Both the position numbers and the translations under genes were made by a program. Shown here in pieces: positions 1 to 12,900 of a stretch of DNA of 64,000 nucleotides. Location of the stretch: the NCBI GenBank assembly GCA_963930775.1, contig OZ005697.1:1178001-1242000 (forward strand), in the 5' to 3' direction. The notes beneath the pieces were generated by a model. The model was not told the DNA's origin and did no database searches. It saw nothing but the letters and a program-made list of their open reading frames with translations. Position 1 is the stretch's first letter. Every line of letters begins with the position of its first letter. Source of the DNA: Cliona cf. orientalis (lineage: Eukaryota > Porifera > Demospongiae > Clionaida > Clionaidae).

Positions 1-293
1 CAACAGGTAGTCACGGCAACCACTGCCCCTGTTCATTTAGATCATCAGCTGGCCGCGGCCGTATCGGGTGCCTATAACCCCCCTCAGGGTTATCATCATC
101 ACCACACTGGAGCTGCTGTAAGTTGTGCGTGTCGTTAGCATCATCGGTTTATATTATGATCTTTCTCTCCCTCTCTTTCTCCTTTCTTCCTCTCTCAATC
201 TCTCTCTCCCCTCCCCTTTAGGGTGGAGCCACAGATCAGAGATTCACCATCAAACTGGCTAATACAGCATCTCACCACCATCCTCGCAAATAG
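1..293 (+). CDS. 3' end of an unidentified gene (two terminal exons, partial)
   Basis: Two exons can be read. The first runs from the window edge to 117 and ends at a GTAAGT donor. The second is 222-293, after a pyrimidine-rich tract and TAG acceptor, and ends in a TAG stop. The joined frame encodes a tail rich in Gln, Ala and His, with short His runs near both exon ends, finishing in DQRFTIKLANTASHHHPRK. The family is not recognisable from about 60 residues. The stop lies 176 bp before the start of XAB2 on the same strand, so this is a separate upstream gene. The splice reading rests on the good donor and on the open frame continuing across the junction. Confidence 0.5.
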
Positions 294-469
294 TCTCTAT
301 AATTTATTTACGACACTTGTGCTGGGCATAATATTATTGAAAATTTTTAGACATCAAATTTTCCCGCGCATTGCGCGCTGCATTACGTCACATTACGTGT
401 ACACCACGTTTTCAAATCTCTACTTTGAACGCTAGCTCGGGCCGAGAGGCAAATTGCAGCCGATCAGAC
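294..469 (+). promoter_or_regulatory. Probable promoter/5' UTR of the XAB2 gene
   Basis: This short spacer lies between the stop of the upstream gene and the XAB2 start. It contains an E2F-like TTTCCCGCGC at about 360 and a CRE-like TTACGTCAC at about 384-392. It must also hold the 3' end of the upstream transcript. Motif matching only. Confidence 0.35.
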
Positions 470-3400
470 ATGCCAGAAGTCGAAATTCCTCGAGATCTAC
501 TCTTTGTAAGTTTACCTGTGAGCATACTCTGCTAGCTACCTTGAGAACTACCGAAATTTATGAAAATAATCTAATTAATGCCCACCAACAGAACCATTCC
601 TATGTACAGTACTCCTATGTTATGAATGTCACAAACTCCATTTCAATACTAATTACGTTAAATTACAGGAGGAGAGTGATCTTCCTTATGAGGAGGAGAT
701 TCTCCGCCACCCCTACCAGATCAAGTGCTGGATGCGGTACATCGACCACAAGCTCTCGGCTCCCAAGGCAGTCATCAACCTCATCTACGAGAGGGCACTC
801 AAGCAGCTGCCTGGAAGGTAGGGCAAAAGGGTCTTATCCCAATCGTTTGATAATGTCATTTTGTTGGTAGTCCTAGGTACTAAAACCCTCATATTATAGT
901 TGGCACTTAGTTGTGAATTACCATATTTGGTAGTACTAACTAGAATTTCTTGCTCTCATCTGTTTCCAGCTACAAGCTGTGGTACAACTACCTGAAGCTG
1001 CGACGTAAACAGGTGAAGGCCAAGTGCATCACAGACCCAGCCTATGAGGAGGTCAACAATGCTTTTGAGCGATCACTTGTCTTCATGCATAAGGTAGAGA
1101 AATTAATCATAAACTTGTCCACAGAGAATATTTGTATGTTTCTACATGTCATTCTGGTCCTTACGGATGATTCAGTCATGAATTTCTTGTATAATACAAG
1201 AAGTAATACAAATTACCGTATTTATGCCAATAGAATGCGAGCTAAAAAAATAATTACGATTTTAATTTTAGCGTGATTTTCTGGTAAAAGTCGTCACACT
1301 CTACATTAAGATGTGTTATGAAAAGTCCTAGAACGCGAATTTTCTTGCGCTAATTAGATCTTGTGTTTTATTTCATAAACATGGTAGTAATTATTTATTT
1401 TTCTTTTCTCCCAGATGCCTAGGATCTGGTTGGACTACTGTCAGTTTCTGATGGACCAGTGCAAGATCACGCGAACCCGTCGTACCTTTGACAGAGCCCT
1501 GAGGGCTCTCCCCCTCACCCAGCACTCAAGGATATGGCCACTCTATATCAAATTCATCCAGTCTTACAAGCTGCCGGAAACTGCTCTCAGAGTCTATAGG
1601 AGATACCTCAAAGTGAGTACTAACTAAGTAGGAATATATTTTATCAGTGGGGTGGAGGGGGGTGGTGGAATTATTGTAAACACAGCGAAATGCATTTCAG
1701 GATTTTTGTTCTTTTGCTATGCGTTAAATTTGTTGCTTATTTTCAATTGCAGCTTCGCCCTGAGAATGCAGAGGAGTTTATAGAGTATCTGATCAGAATA
1801 GGTCGACTCGATGAGGCAGCCGTTAAACTGGCCGACATTGTCAACGATGTAAATCACTCCCTCCCTTCACATTAATTAATAGGGATTGACTCGTAACCCT
1901 CTCTCTCCCCCTCCCCTCCCCTCCACTTAGGATAAGTTTGTGTCCAAGGAGGGTAAGTCTAAGCACCAGCTGTGGCAGGAGCTCTGTGTCCTCATTTCCA
2001 AGAACCCTGACAAGGTACATGTACAGTTCAGTAAATAGTGCTCTTGTTTTAGTACACATTGCACGTTTATGCAGTAATTATCTTGTTAGCACCTACTTTG
2101 TTGCCTAGCTTTTCTATAATTAACCCTCGGCGCATGCGCGAGGGTTACGGTAGTCGTTCTGTGTGTGAGTGAGTGAGTGAGTGTGTGTGTCTGTTACCGC
2201 GCTAGCTGCTACATACCTGTTTTATACGTTGAAAACAAGGTGCCATTAGGCTTTTCGTCGTAGATACAATATATGCATTGTATGGATTTCGTTGAAAATG
2301 CTTTGTTCAAAAGTTCTGGCGACATTTTCTGACCACCACGGCCTTCTTCGCTTCTTGTCGAGTTCTCGCTCAATGAAAGAGATAGTAGCCGCTTCATTTC
2401 AAGAAGATTAGTGTGTAGCTCAAGCGATAGTTCTTGTAACTCGACTGACTCATCACTAATCACAGTAGGCTGTCAACTACGCTTCTTGGCTTTACTGTAT
2501 ACTAGATCTGCTGATCTGGCATGCACGTGGTGCTATTGCGTAATACCTTGCAATCCGTAATGCATTCTTGTGGTCATAGTCAGCACTGCTAACAGCAACA
2601 GAGTGTTGCAGGCTTAGCTTGCAATGTAGACTAGTCACTACTGTAATAAATCTCACAGCGCCGAGGGTTTAGCACCAATGGTGTTCATTATTATTGCTTG
2701 AAACATTGAGTTGCATGGGGGTGAGGCTGTAAGCACCTATATTATTACATGTCAGGTTTGTTATATTACATGTATTCACTACATTATTATTATTATGTGA
2801 TCAGATTGCCAGTCTTAAGGTGGAGGCTATCATTCGTGGTGGACTGAAGCGGTTTACTGATATGATTGGCCAGCTCTGGTGTTCCCTGGCCGACTACTAC
2901 ATCAGGGCGGGGCATTTCGAGAAGGCGAGAGACGTCTACGAGGAGGCCATTCAGACCGTTACCACGGTGAGGGACTTTGGACAGGTATTTGACGCGTATG
3001 CTCAGTTCGAGGAAAGCATGATCAATGCAAAGATGGAGACTACAGCGGAGATGGGTCCTAATGAGGAGGGTAAGCCCCTTAGTTAATTAGGTAACCTAAG
3101 ATAATATATTTTGAGTCTAGATTGTCCTAGAATAGTTGATATATTTCATGATATTGTAGATGGGTCCTAATGAGGAGGGTAAGCCCCTTAGTTAATTAGG
3201 TGACCTAAGGAATTATAAAATTTGAATCAAGATTGTCCTAGAATAATTTTTTGATATAATACTTTATGTATGTAGATGACATTGATTTGGAGCTTCGACT
3301 TGCTCGTTATGAGGAGCTGATGGACAGAAGACCATTTCTGCTCAGCAGGTGAAAATTTGATCAGCCGTCTTCTTACAATAATAATATTGTGAGTGAATTT

Positions 3401-6332
3401 ATTTTTTTTTCACTCGCTGCTTCCTGTAGTGTACTGCTAAGACAGAACCCTCACAACGTCCATGAGTGGCTAAAGAGAGTCAAACTCTTTGAAGGCAAAC
3501 CGAGAGAGGTGAATACTACGGACCATTTACATATAATCATGATCACAGATGATGTTAGCAACATGTGATACACGTGTACATGTGTACATGTATATGTAGG
3601 TGATCAATACTTTCACGGAGGCAGTGCAGACGGTGGATGTGGAGAAGGCCGTGGGTAAACCTCACGCTCTCTGGGTCTCCTTCGCCAAGTTCTACGAAGA
3701 CAATGACCAACTTCCAGAGGTAGGGAAATATTCTTCTATTACAACTACAGGGATTCCCCTAGAACATAATCCAAACCGGGTGCTTAATGATATTCATAGG
3801 ATTTTAATTAAGTTGTGGCTTTAAACTTCACCCATTCCTTTGATGTTCATCCAATTAGCCCAAAGTCAAACCGGGTGGCCCACCCTGATTCAGGTATGCT
3901 GGGGGAAACACTGAACTATATAGCAGGAGTATAGTATAATACACTGTACATAATGTTATCTAATTTGCTGAGGGTGTAATTTTTTTGTTGTCCAGGCTCG
4001 AGTAATTTTTGAGAAGGCCACTAAGGTTGGATTCCGAGTGGTTGACGATCTGGCCAGTGTCTGGTGTGAGTACGCTGAGATGGAACTGAGACACGAGTAA
4101 ATCCCTGTTGATTATAACAACCACCACCCTCCTCCTCCATCTGAAAGTTTTCTCCACGAAATTTCTAGGCATGCCACACTCACCTACATAATATATGACT
4201 AATTTTAGCATTCCATGAACGTTTTCTCTGAGAAATGCTCGCTTCCTACTGATCCGCAATAGTTTTCTCCCTTGAAAGTTTCTGCTATACGGTACTTACT
4301 CTTTTGATACCCTTCTCCTCTCTCTAACTCTCTCTCTAGAAACTATGACAAAGCACTGAAGCTTCTCCAGAGAGCCACTGCCATGCCTGCCAAACGAGCC
4401 GCCTACCACGACAAGAGCGAGCCTGTTCAAAACCGGCTTTTCCGATCACTCAGAGTCTGGTCCATGTACGCTGACCTGGAGGAGAGCCTGGGAACTTTTG
4501 AAGTAGGTCAAGTACAAAGTATGGATACCGTAGTTAATCGAATACAACGCATGATCCAATTTAATGCAAGAAACTAGCATTAATTTTTACGAATTCTCAT
4601 AACGTTTATATATGGAGCGATTGACGACCTTTACCAGAAAGCGCACATTTTTTCAAATTATTTTTCCATGCATTGTATTAGATTAAGTATGGTAGATGCA
4701 ATACCATGATAGTTCAGGCTTAGCCTAATAATATAGATGGAGGCCTTCACATTGATAGCAGCCAAAGAGCACCACAGGCTTCCCAATCATACATAGTCTG
4801 TAATAATATTGTAGTATGCTTATTTTCCCGTGAATTTATTATTATTATTTTTTGCATGTGCAGTCCACTAAGGCAGTGTATAACAGGATCATTGACCTAA
4901 AGATAGCCACTCCTCAAATCATCATCAACTTTGCCATGTTCTTGGAGGAGAACAACTACTTTGAAGAAGCTTTCAAGGTGTGCAGATCAACATGCAAAAT
5001 TAAATTTCGTGTATTTTGTACCCTTGATTATTTTTATTCTTGACTCGTGTATGTAGGCATATGAGAGGGGCGTGTCTTTGTTTAAGTGGCCCCATGTCTA
5101 TGACATCTGGAATACCTACCTCACCAAGTTCATGAAGAGATACGTGAGTTGACAAGAAAGATGCTGATAAACCTACCACCACCCCCCTCCCAAAGTTCTC
5201 AAGGCTAGGCACCTAAGTGGCTCTGCCTTTTACTAAACCCAGTACCTCCAGGCTGCTTTCCTATCTTTCAGTATAAATATTCCCATTTTTCAGTATTTTT
5301 ATAAAGATGTCCATATATGATGTATACTAATCTCTCCCAGTCAGTATTTTATCAGTATTTATGGTCAGAATTCAGTAAAGATACTGACAAATCCGTATAC
5401 TTGGAGGCACTGTAAACCTACTGACTTTTCATGCTGCTTGTTTCAGTCATGATCTACATGCACACCTTAATAGGGAGGAAAGAAGTTGGAAAGAGCTCGT
5501 GATTTGTTTGAGCAGGCGGTGGAGGGTTGCCCTGCCAAGTTCGCTAAATGTGAGGACCTCCTTCGATTGTGTACTAGACTGTACATGTATAATCCCCCCC
5601 CCCCCTCCTCCTCTGTTCCCCTTTTTCTCTGTATAGCACTCTACCTCCTCTACGCGAAGCTTGAGGAGGAGCATGGTTTGTCAAGACATGCCATGGCCAT
5701 CTATGACAGAGCCACCAAAGCTGTACCAGCCGAGGAGCAGTTTGAGGTAAATACTGGTCTATTGTGTTTAATAGGCTTCAGATGTATGTACACCCTCTAA
5801 ACACACCGTGATACCTTGTTATCGCAGTGTGGTATGGAACCAGAGGGGTGTTAATTATAGATTTGTACGGTCATGATTGTAGATGTATGTTTGAATTTCC
5901 CTATCCCAATCTTTTCCAGATGTTCATCATCTACCTGAAGCGGGCGGCTGAGGCATTTGGTGTCACTCACACTAGAGAGATCTACGAGAAAGCCATTGAA
6001 GTTCTACCAGACAAGGGAGCAAGGTAATAAAAATTAATGCTCTGAATCCCCACCTCCAATGATTTTCTTGACTATAGAGAGATGTGTATGAAGTTTGCTG
6101 AGCTGGAGACTAAGCTAGGTGAGATCGATCGAGCTAGAGGGATTTTCAGCCATGGTTCTCAGATGAGTGACCCTCGGACGAGCAAGTCCTACTGGAAGGC
6201 ATGGCAGGAGTTCGAGGTTCGCCATGGCAACGAGGACACCTTCAGGGAGATGCTGAGAATCAAGAGAAGCGTGCAGGCTCAGTATAACACACAGGTACAT
6301 GTGAACCTCTGCGCTTTGTGTGGAAAGTTCAA

Positions 6333-6371
<39 letters not shown>

Positions 6372-7313
6372 AGGTTAACTTCATGTCTGCTCAAATGCTG
6401 GCAGCTGCTTCAAAAGATGTCCTCGTTTCTACTGGTATACATAAACATCTCCATACCTTAGTACATGTTCCTCTTTTTAATACTCCCTGGAGTTTGAATT
6501 TTTACTAGCTCCAAGTAGTTTTATTTTTATCTTTCTTCCTTCAGGTGAGAGTCTTGATGAGATGAAGCTTCTTGAGGAGCAGGCCAGGAGGATCGCTGAG
6601 GAAGCCAGGGAGGACATGCCGAAGAAGAAATCAATGAGTTTCGTCAAGTAAGCTCTATATACATGTACACGTAAATCCTAGCCTCGTCCTCAACTTCTCA
6701 GTGTGAATGTAAGATAGAAAAGCTGAGAGGGCATGGGGATGAGACTGAGGAATTTTGATCCTATTCAGTTGCGTCGGTCATACTAATACTGTATAGCCGG
6801 AAAATTAATTTGGCGGGGAATTAAATTTGGCGGTTTGGTGGTCAATGTTACAACCACCAAATTAAAATCCGACAAAACTTCCTACTCGCATGAATACGCA
6901 TGGCGATCCTGTACCGAACTGCCAAATTTAAATCTGCTAATATCTTGCAATAGCGATTTTGGGCTCAACCGCCAAATTAATTTTAATTCCCACTAATATT
7001 TCCAGCTATACGGTAAATTAGAAAAGAAAAAGGTCAGGGTCTTAAAAGTATCTTCTTTATTAATTATTTCTACAGGAGTGATGAAGCATCAGCTGAGATG
7101 GAGGATCTAGCGCGAGCCTCGGCTAATCCCGATGAGATTAAGCTGGGAGACAGCGACGAGGAGAGTGGGGAGGGGGAGGGGGAGGGGGAGGGGGTGGAGG
7201 AGGTGCCCATCGAGAGGCAGGTGATCCCCTCGGCCGTGTTCGGGAGCATACCAGAGGAGAAACAGGGAGAGGTGCTCGGAGCAAAGGAGAGGTTCAGCAA
7301 GAAGAAGAAATAA
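470..7313 (+). CDS. XAB2: Pre-mRNA-splicing factor SYF1/XAB2, complete, 21 exons
   Basis: The encoded 865-residue protein follows human XAB2 (855 residues) nearly end to end. XAB2/SYF1 is a scaffold of HAT (TPR-like) helical repeats in the NineTeen/XAB2 complex of the spliceosome; the human protein also acts in transcription-coupled repair. Exons: 470-505, 669-817, 970-1093, 1415-1612, 1753-1848, 1931-2014, 2805-3069, 3276-3348, 3430-3508, 3600-3719, 3996-4096, 4340-4502, 4864-4977, 5057-5143, 5474-5549, 5637-5746, 5920-6023, 6078-6294, 6374-6434, 6545-6647, 7076-7313. Conserved blocks include MPRIWLDYCQFLMDQ, LWCSLADYYIR, LWVSFAKFYEDN and VTHTREIYEKAIEVL. The start is the Met just before the conserved acidic N-terminus. 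The C-terminus has a Gly-Glu repeat encoded by a GGGGGA microsatellite (about 7165-7195). Introns 3, 6, 7, 11 and 20 carry repeats described separately. Nuclear protein; identity is secure. Confidence 0.95.
1213..1383. repeat. Small inverted-repeat element (TACCGTATTTATG family), copy 1
   Basis: Lies in XAB2 intron 3. It begins TTACCGTATTTATGCCAATA and contains GCGAGCTAAAAAAATAATTACG and TTTTCTTGCGCTAATTAGAT blocks. A related copy in VPS52 intron 4 (about 42062-42210) shares the internal blocks and ends in GCATAAATACGGTAA, the inverse of this start. Together they define a non-autonomous inverted-repeat element of about 150-170 bp. Confidence 0.6.
2121..2671. mobile_element. Inverted-repeat element with AACCCTCGGCGC ends, copy 1
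   Basis: Inside XAB2 intron 6. The left end is TAACCCTCGGCGCATGCGCG and the right end is GCGCCGAGGGTTT, an inverted match of about 12 bp. The body has no significant coding potential. Related copies start at 33075 (right end lost) and at 27244 (variant TAACGCTCGGCGC / CGCCGAGCGTT). This copy and the 27244 copy are followed by the same GCACCAATGGTGTTCATTA, so the true right border may lie a little further out. It looks like a MITE; the superfamily is not determined. Confidence 0.65.
3051..3275 (+). repeat. Tandem duplication of the XAB2 exon 7/intron 7 border
   Basis: The block starting at 3051 (exon 7 end, donor and following intron) is repeated from 3160 with few changes. Both copies contain ATGGGTCCTAATGAGGAGG followed by GTAAGC. 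The unit is about 109-116 bp. The second copy is preceded by TATTGTAG, so it also has an acceptor. The consequence is discussed in the findings. Confidence 0.85.
4131..4305. repeat. Inverted-repeat element (AAAGTTTTCTCC family) in XAB2 intron 11
   Basis: Contains GAAAGTTTTCTCCACGAAAT, AGGCATGCCACAC and a right end GAAAGTTTCTGCTATACGGTA. The copy at 32284-32497 has the same blocks with both inverted ends, starting TACCGCATAGTGGGAAATTT. The copy here appears to lack a clear left end. Confidence 0.5.
6789..7015. repeat. Inverted-repeat element in XAB2 intron 20
   Basis: Left end CTGTATAGCCGGAAAATTAA and right end AATATTTCCAGCTATACGG are inverted relatives. The interior has several AATTTGGCGG / CCGCCAAATT-like inverted blocks. 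No coding potential. It shares the CTATACGGTA terminus with other small elements in this window. Confidence 0.55.
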
Positions 7314-7880
7314 CAGACTAGAACGTCACTCTGTATTAACCAATCACTACAGCCTAGTATATAATATACTAAATCTTGGACATGCCCAAAATTATAATAA
7401 AAATATTATTACAAGCTACAAGACTTGGTATTAACAGCATGATTGCTGTGCTGAATCTGCTGATAGACTTGTCTTTGAAGAAGGATGGAAATGCCTAGCT
7501 ATATCAAATCTATTTATGCTATAGCATAGTCTAAATATAACACAGCATGTTCAGGACCATGGTAGTTGCTTTCATCTGCTCAAGAGCTATATTTTGTTTT
7601 TTTGTTTCAGCTCCATAGCTCTTTCCGTTGCCGAGATACACTATCTTCTATGGAATATATAGTACATCCATACTTATAACATTATGATGCTATCATCTAT
7701 GGTAAATTTAGTAGTTAGATATAATACTAATTCTTGTAATATTAGTATTATGTCACTCTGAAATATTTTTTTGCTGTATAATAAATAGTATAGCTAATAA
7801 TTATTATAACTCCTGCGATTTAATAGGATGATTGACATTGTCATAATAAAAATTGCTGAGATGATTGACAGAATCAATTT
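7314..7880. other. Convergent spacer between XAB2 and the adenylate kinase gene
   Basis: AT-rich 567 bp between two converging stops. It must contain both 3' UTRs; AATAAA-like words occur (for example ATAATAAATAG near 7779-7790). No further gene or clear repeat seen. Confidence 0.6.
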
Positions 7881-9803
7881 TTATTTTTGCATAGTTAGTT
7901 CGGTAAGGACCTGTTGCACATCATTATACACTTCATCCACTGACCTTGTGGCATCAACCTGCATTATTATGTGCACAATTGAGGTAGCTATAAAATTATT
8001 AAATTTAGACATCAATCTTAGGTAGATTAAGTTGTACCATACTTGTTTGACTTTGTCGAGCTGTTGATAGTGCTCAATAACTGGCAGTGTTGCTTGTTGG
8101 AACGTGTGAAACCTCTTCCTAATTGTCTCTTCGTTGTCGTCCACTCGTCCACTGGTCTTCCCTCTCTCCATCAGACGCTCCACCATCATCTCCTCAGGGC
8201 ACTCAAACATCACCACTGCTGTGCAGTCACATACCTAATACATGTTATGATACAACGTTATTAGTCATCCACCTAAGCTACCTTAAAGCCTATCATTATT
8301 AAAGGGTATAATGAGACCTTTACAGTAACGTTTGCGTTTGACTCGGATAATTTGAATTTTGGTACTTTTCAATCTTGTACTTTTGCAAACTTGGCATTTT
8401 TCTGCATCAGATATTGCTTGGAATGGTGAAAATAATAATATTATTATCACATATTCGTGTAAATTTGAAAAGTAGTGGAAGATAATAGGGTGTCAAAAAA
8501 TTTTCCCAATGATTATTCATAACTACCATCAGCAATAATTTATGTACCGGTATAATATTATACCTGTTGTTTGAAGAGCTCTCCCTGATTGAGTTCCCTG
8601 GGAAAGCCATCGATGAGGTACCCAACTGACTCAGGGTGGTCCAACATTGCAGCTTTCAACAAACCAACTGTCACCTCCTGCAAAGAAGAGTTTTATAAAT
8701 ATTATATAGAAGTTTTGGAACTCACTCCACTGATACATGTAGCTAATGATTTAATATTTCAACTTCATGCATACAATCATGTATATAAGTTGCCATGCTT
8801 CTGAAATGTACACACACTCACAGTATTCAGCCGTAATAATACTAATAACGGCTCAATCAGCTTGTGCAAAAGATAGAATGTATATAGCTTACAGCTGGGA
8901 CTAGCTTTCCTTCCTCCATTGTAGCCGCCAGTTCCTTGCCTTGCTCTGTCCCTTTGGCCACCTCAGCTCTGAGCAGGTCTCCAGCCGAGAGGTGGAGAAA
9001 TCCAAACTCTTCCACAATCTTACTACACTGTGTCCCTTTACCACTTCCAGGACCACCTATACAATCATGTATGTGAAAGCATTTATACAAAATTAATAAC
9101 ATAATAGCTCCATATAATACACATAGACCCTGTGACTCAGATGGTAGCCTTATTATGCCAGTATTTGAATCTTGTGCACAGATAAAGGACTTGCAATAAT
9201 AATAATTATCATACTCACCAAGTACAAAGAGTATTGGTTTTCCTTTAATTATCTTCAATTTCTCCCCATCGTCATCACCATTATTGTTTTCTATCTTTGG
9301 ACTATTTTCAGTACGTGAGGGATCAGCTTTATCTTTTGTTTCAGAAATCATAGCTGCCTTCAACTTCTTTTCCTCTTCATCACCCCTGCTATTGTTTATT
9401 GTCCCTGGACCATCTTCAGTAGGTGAGGGATCAGCTCTATCGTTTACTTCAGAAATCCCTGCAGAAGTGAGGGACAGGCTGTTGTCCTCTCGATCCATTT
9501 CTCTGTGAAATGTGTCCCAGTTGTATGCGCCGTCTTTGCTGTTGCGAGCCTTGGCCAAACATTCCTCCAGAAAGGTGATGGGATCAGCAGGCTTGTGGTA
9601 CATCAGACCCGCAAGCAAGCTCTTTAATAATCATTATAATAATTAATGTAATAATTATTGCAAAATCGATAGTATTATGTTCAGAATCACTTCTTAAGAA
9701 ACTGTCACCCCCACAATTCTAAATGAATTAATGGTTTTAATAATACCTCCAAGAGAGTGGGGATGTTCTTGGAGTAGAGATAATCCTTAGCTTCTTGAGC
9801 CAT
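7881..9803 (-). CDS. Adenylate kinase of AK5 type with one kinase domain, 6 exons
   Basis: 335-residue protein catalysing phosphoryl exchange between ATP and AMP-type nucleotides. Exons in transcript order: 9747-9803, 9219-9621, 8893-9056, 8564-8677, 8043-8234, 7881-7958. The N-terminus ([19 protein letters not shown], then [20 protein letters not shown]) resembles the N-terminal segment of AK5, which looks like a DPY30/RIIa docking motif. An acidic linker with two similar [17 protein letters not shown]-type repeats follows. The kinase domain starts near residue 150: P-loop [13 protein letters not shown]-site [10 protein letters not shown], then YLIDGFPRE and a short LID with [14 protein letters not shown]. 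Human AK5 has two kinase domains; this protein has one that matches the second best. No signal peptide, so probably cytosolic or ciliary (inference). Confidence 0.9.
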
Positions 9804-9993
9804 TTGCTGTCCTTAGGTTGCAGTTGGTGCGCTGAAGGTGATCACGGTAATTATTCAGCAATATTATTTGTTGTTGTTGTGACGCTAACAAGCCACGCCC
9901 ACAACCGCCTGTCATGCATACAATAATAATAATTATCAGCCCCGCCCCCTCCAAATCCAAAAAGCGCCTAGTAGTTGGAGAGAGCTGGGGAAG
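9804..9993. promoter_or_regulatory. Bidirectional promoter between adenylate kinase and the condensation-like gene
   Basis: Only 190 bp separate two divergent start codons, so both promoters must lie here. A GC box (CCCCGCCCCC) is at 9940-9949 and CCACGCCCAC is near 9894. No TATA box is evident. Confidence 0.6.
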
Positions 9994-12900
9994 ATGAAGA
10001 AATTGCACGAAAAGCCACCGACGGGGCTCAATTTTGGAGGCTACGTCCACAGAAACATGACAGGCACAGCGAGTGGATTCTCTCACTCAGGCAACGCTGC
10101 ACCGATGACCAGAAATGCTGCCTACGCCCAGCAGATATTGCGACTACCGAGAAATCGCGCAAACAACGATCTCCAGCTGGACGTCTTAGCTCTTCCCAAC
10201 GCGGGGATTCCTCACCACCAGCCAACGGTGCCGAGACAGAGACCTCATACCCAGCTACCGCAGTCGCGGAGATTTGGCACCGCCCACTCGGACACACATG
10301 CCGTGGAAGCACTCAGACACTCCGCTCGCAGCTCCGTCAGCAGGGATCACCAACGCGCCAAAACGGTCGACGATAGACTATTAGCAGCAAAAATTAGAGA
10401 AGGCAACCGTAGAAGCCTGGAGCCCCTACCTAAACGCCCACCCTCTTCTTCCCTCACTACACGAGATTTACCACTATCACCCAGCAAAAGACCACCACCA
10501 TTTGGAACACTGCCACCAATTGAACTTGGAGAAACAGCAAAAATAGAGGAAGAACCTGATCCTGTAAAGAGACTAGAGGAAGACTCTATTAGCAGTTCAG
10601 AAAGTAGCTCCGATTCAGAAGATGAGGTATGCTAATCTTTAATAATATTTTTAATACTGATAATCATCGTCCAAGATGGGAATGCTTAATTGCTGGGGTT
10701 GTAATAATACTATTATAACTGTGTATTCTCATTGCAGCTGCTTGATGATGATGAATCCGAGGCCCCTCCCAGTAGGCCAGGCTTCGAGTCTGATTTAGAA
10801 AAGAGTGGCAATTCCCTCAACATTCCATTCCCAACCGTCAACACTTCGGTCCCATTCCAAGCGACCATCATTCAAGATCACGCAGAGCTCGATTCCGCTC
10901 GCTTCATGGCTGGAGCTAGTGCAGCTGGTATTAGCGCTCGAGTGGACAACATCGTAAGAGCCTTTCGCATCCACGGGCCCCTGGATAAGCAGCTGCTCTC
11001 CCAGGCTTTGAACGAGGTAGCCAGCTTACACCCTCTGCTGAGTGCTGTGTTTCAGCGATACAAGGACAAGCTCTATGTTCAAGTCAGAAGCAAAGGTAAA
11101 CCATCTTATACATGTACAGGATAATAATATGTTACAGTTAGTGCTAGTTATTAAGATGAGATACTCAGAATGGTCAACATCTAAGTATGTAGCACTTAAG
11201 TTAATACCACACAAGAAATACAGCCAGTTTATAACCATACCATAATTTCAGTCTATTCACCTGCTGAACTGCAGCATGAATCTCCTGAAGCGATCATCAT
11301 GGTGGGCAAATTGGTTGTGAATGTCGTTATTGCACTCAAATAGTGTGTGTGTTCTGCCAAATTCATTGCTAGGGCCTTATGCCTGCCCTTTATACTGCAG
11401 TACCACAAAGAGAGCTATGATAGTGACATAGTTATGCATGGCAGCATTCGTATACACAAAATAATGATTATTAAGTTCCAAGATATGAATGTATTTTATA
11501 ATTATAGCAGCCGCGAGTGATTAGATACTACAAATCTCATTAAATTTTATGATTGCTGCGGTAAAGTAATAATTATTGTATCATTGATTTTATAGGAGAT
11601 TTCAAAGCTAAAGTGAACCTTGAATCACCAGTAGTTGGGCACGAGAAGCCAGATGATCTTGTACTAATGGCAAGGAGAAAATTATTCACCGTGCCGATGA
11701 GCAACAACCTCGTGGCTACCAGCCCTGATTCAGACTGCAGCGACAAGGTGGCTAATGCTTTGAGTCTAGTCAGCGTAGCAGGGAGTGATATCATAGGAGG
11801 AGAGCGATCGCCAGTACTCCAGCACGGCGGTCTTCGAAAGAAGGTATCGTTTGGTCAACTGCTTCCCACTCACCAACAAGAACAGCCAGCTAATAGTAGC
11901 ATACAAGCCACTGCCACCTCTGAAGGCCCCCAGCTTCCCTCACTGACTCACCTCTCCCCTGAAAACGATAAGGACGCCCCTTTACTAATGAGAGCACGGC
12001 TGGTTTCAAAGGGAGTACACGAGCACATCCTCGTTCTATCCTTTCCAAGGATCATCTGCGATTTCTGGTCATCCTGTCTCTTTGCCAAACAGCTAGCCGA
12101 TGCTTACATCCACCTGGAGAAGAGTGCCTCCTATCGACCCAGCCTGGCGGCCATGAGGATTGAGAATAAGAGACAGCACATGATCAATGCTCACGAAAAG
12201 GCCAAAGCTGCCAGCCTAGGGGGACACGGGGGAAGGGGTGGCCGAATGGATGCTGCTGCCAGATTGCTGCAGAAGAGAACGCAGCTATCAAACCAGAACA
12301 AAAAGCTGCCATTGCACCCAGCTCAACTTCAATTTCAGCAAGTGGCAACTCGCGAGAGCCAACTGCTTCTGATGCATTCAAGGGAGAAACTATACGAATT
12401 TTGGCAGTCAATGGTCACAGCTACCATAAGGAGACAACGAGGGCCAAATAGAATCAAGCTGGTGCCTCCCGTTAGAATCCCAAAGGGACTTGGGGACAGA
12501 AGTTTTGCGATGACATCATTGACATCTAGAGGAGCTAGACCACAGACGTCAAGACTGCGACCATTAACTGCGTCTAGGAATAGGCCAGTGACGGCTTCTA
12601 GGAGGGGCGGGGGAGTGGGAGGAGTGTTTGGGGATGCCGGTACATCAAGAGAGGCTTTAATGGGACCACAAACTAAGTTCCATTTTATGAAGGTAAAAGT
12701 CAGTATTAGCCTCATAATTTGTTATAATCTGCCAGGCTCATGCACAATATTTATTGACCTGATATATAATTATTATGTTAATAGTTACTATGTAACTTTC
12801 AGATTGAAGAAGATGTTTGTAGGGTGTTTCATCAATCATTTCCCGAAGAAGATCTACACCAAGTCAAGCAAGAAGAGCTACTTGGTCTGTTTGCACTGGG

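Noticed and set aside
12335-12715. Minus-strand open frames inside the condensation-like gene
   Set aside because: Shadows of the coding exon on the plus strand; no motifs.
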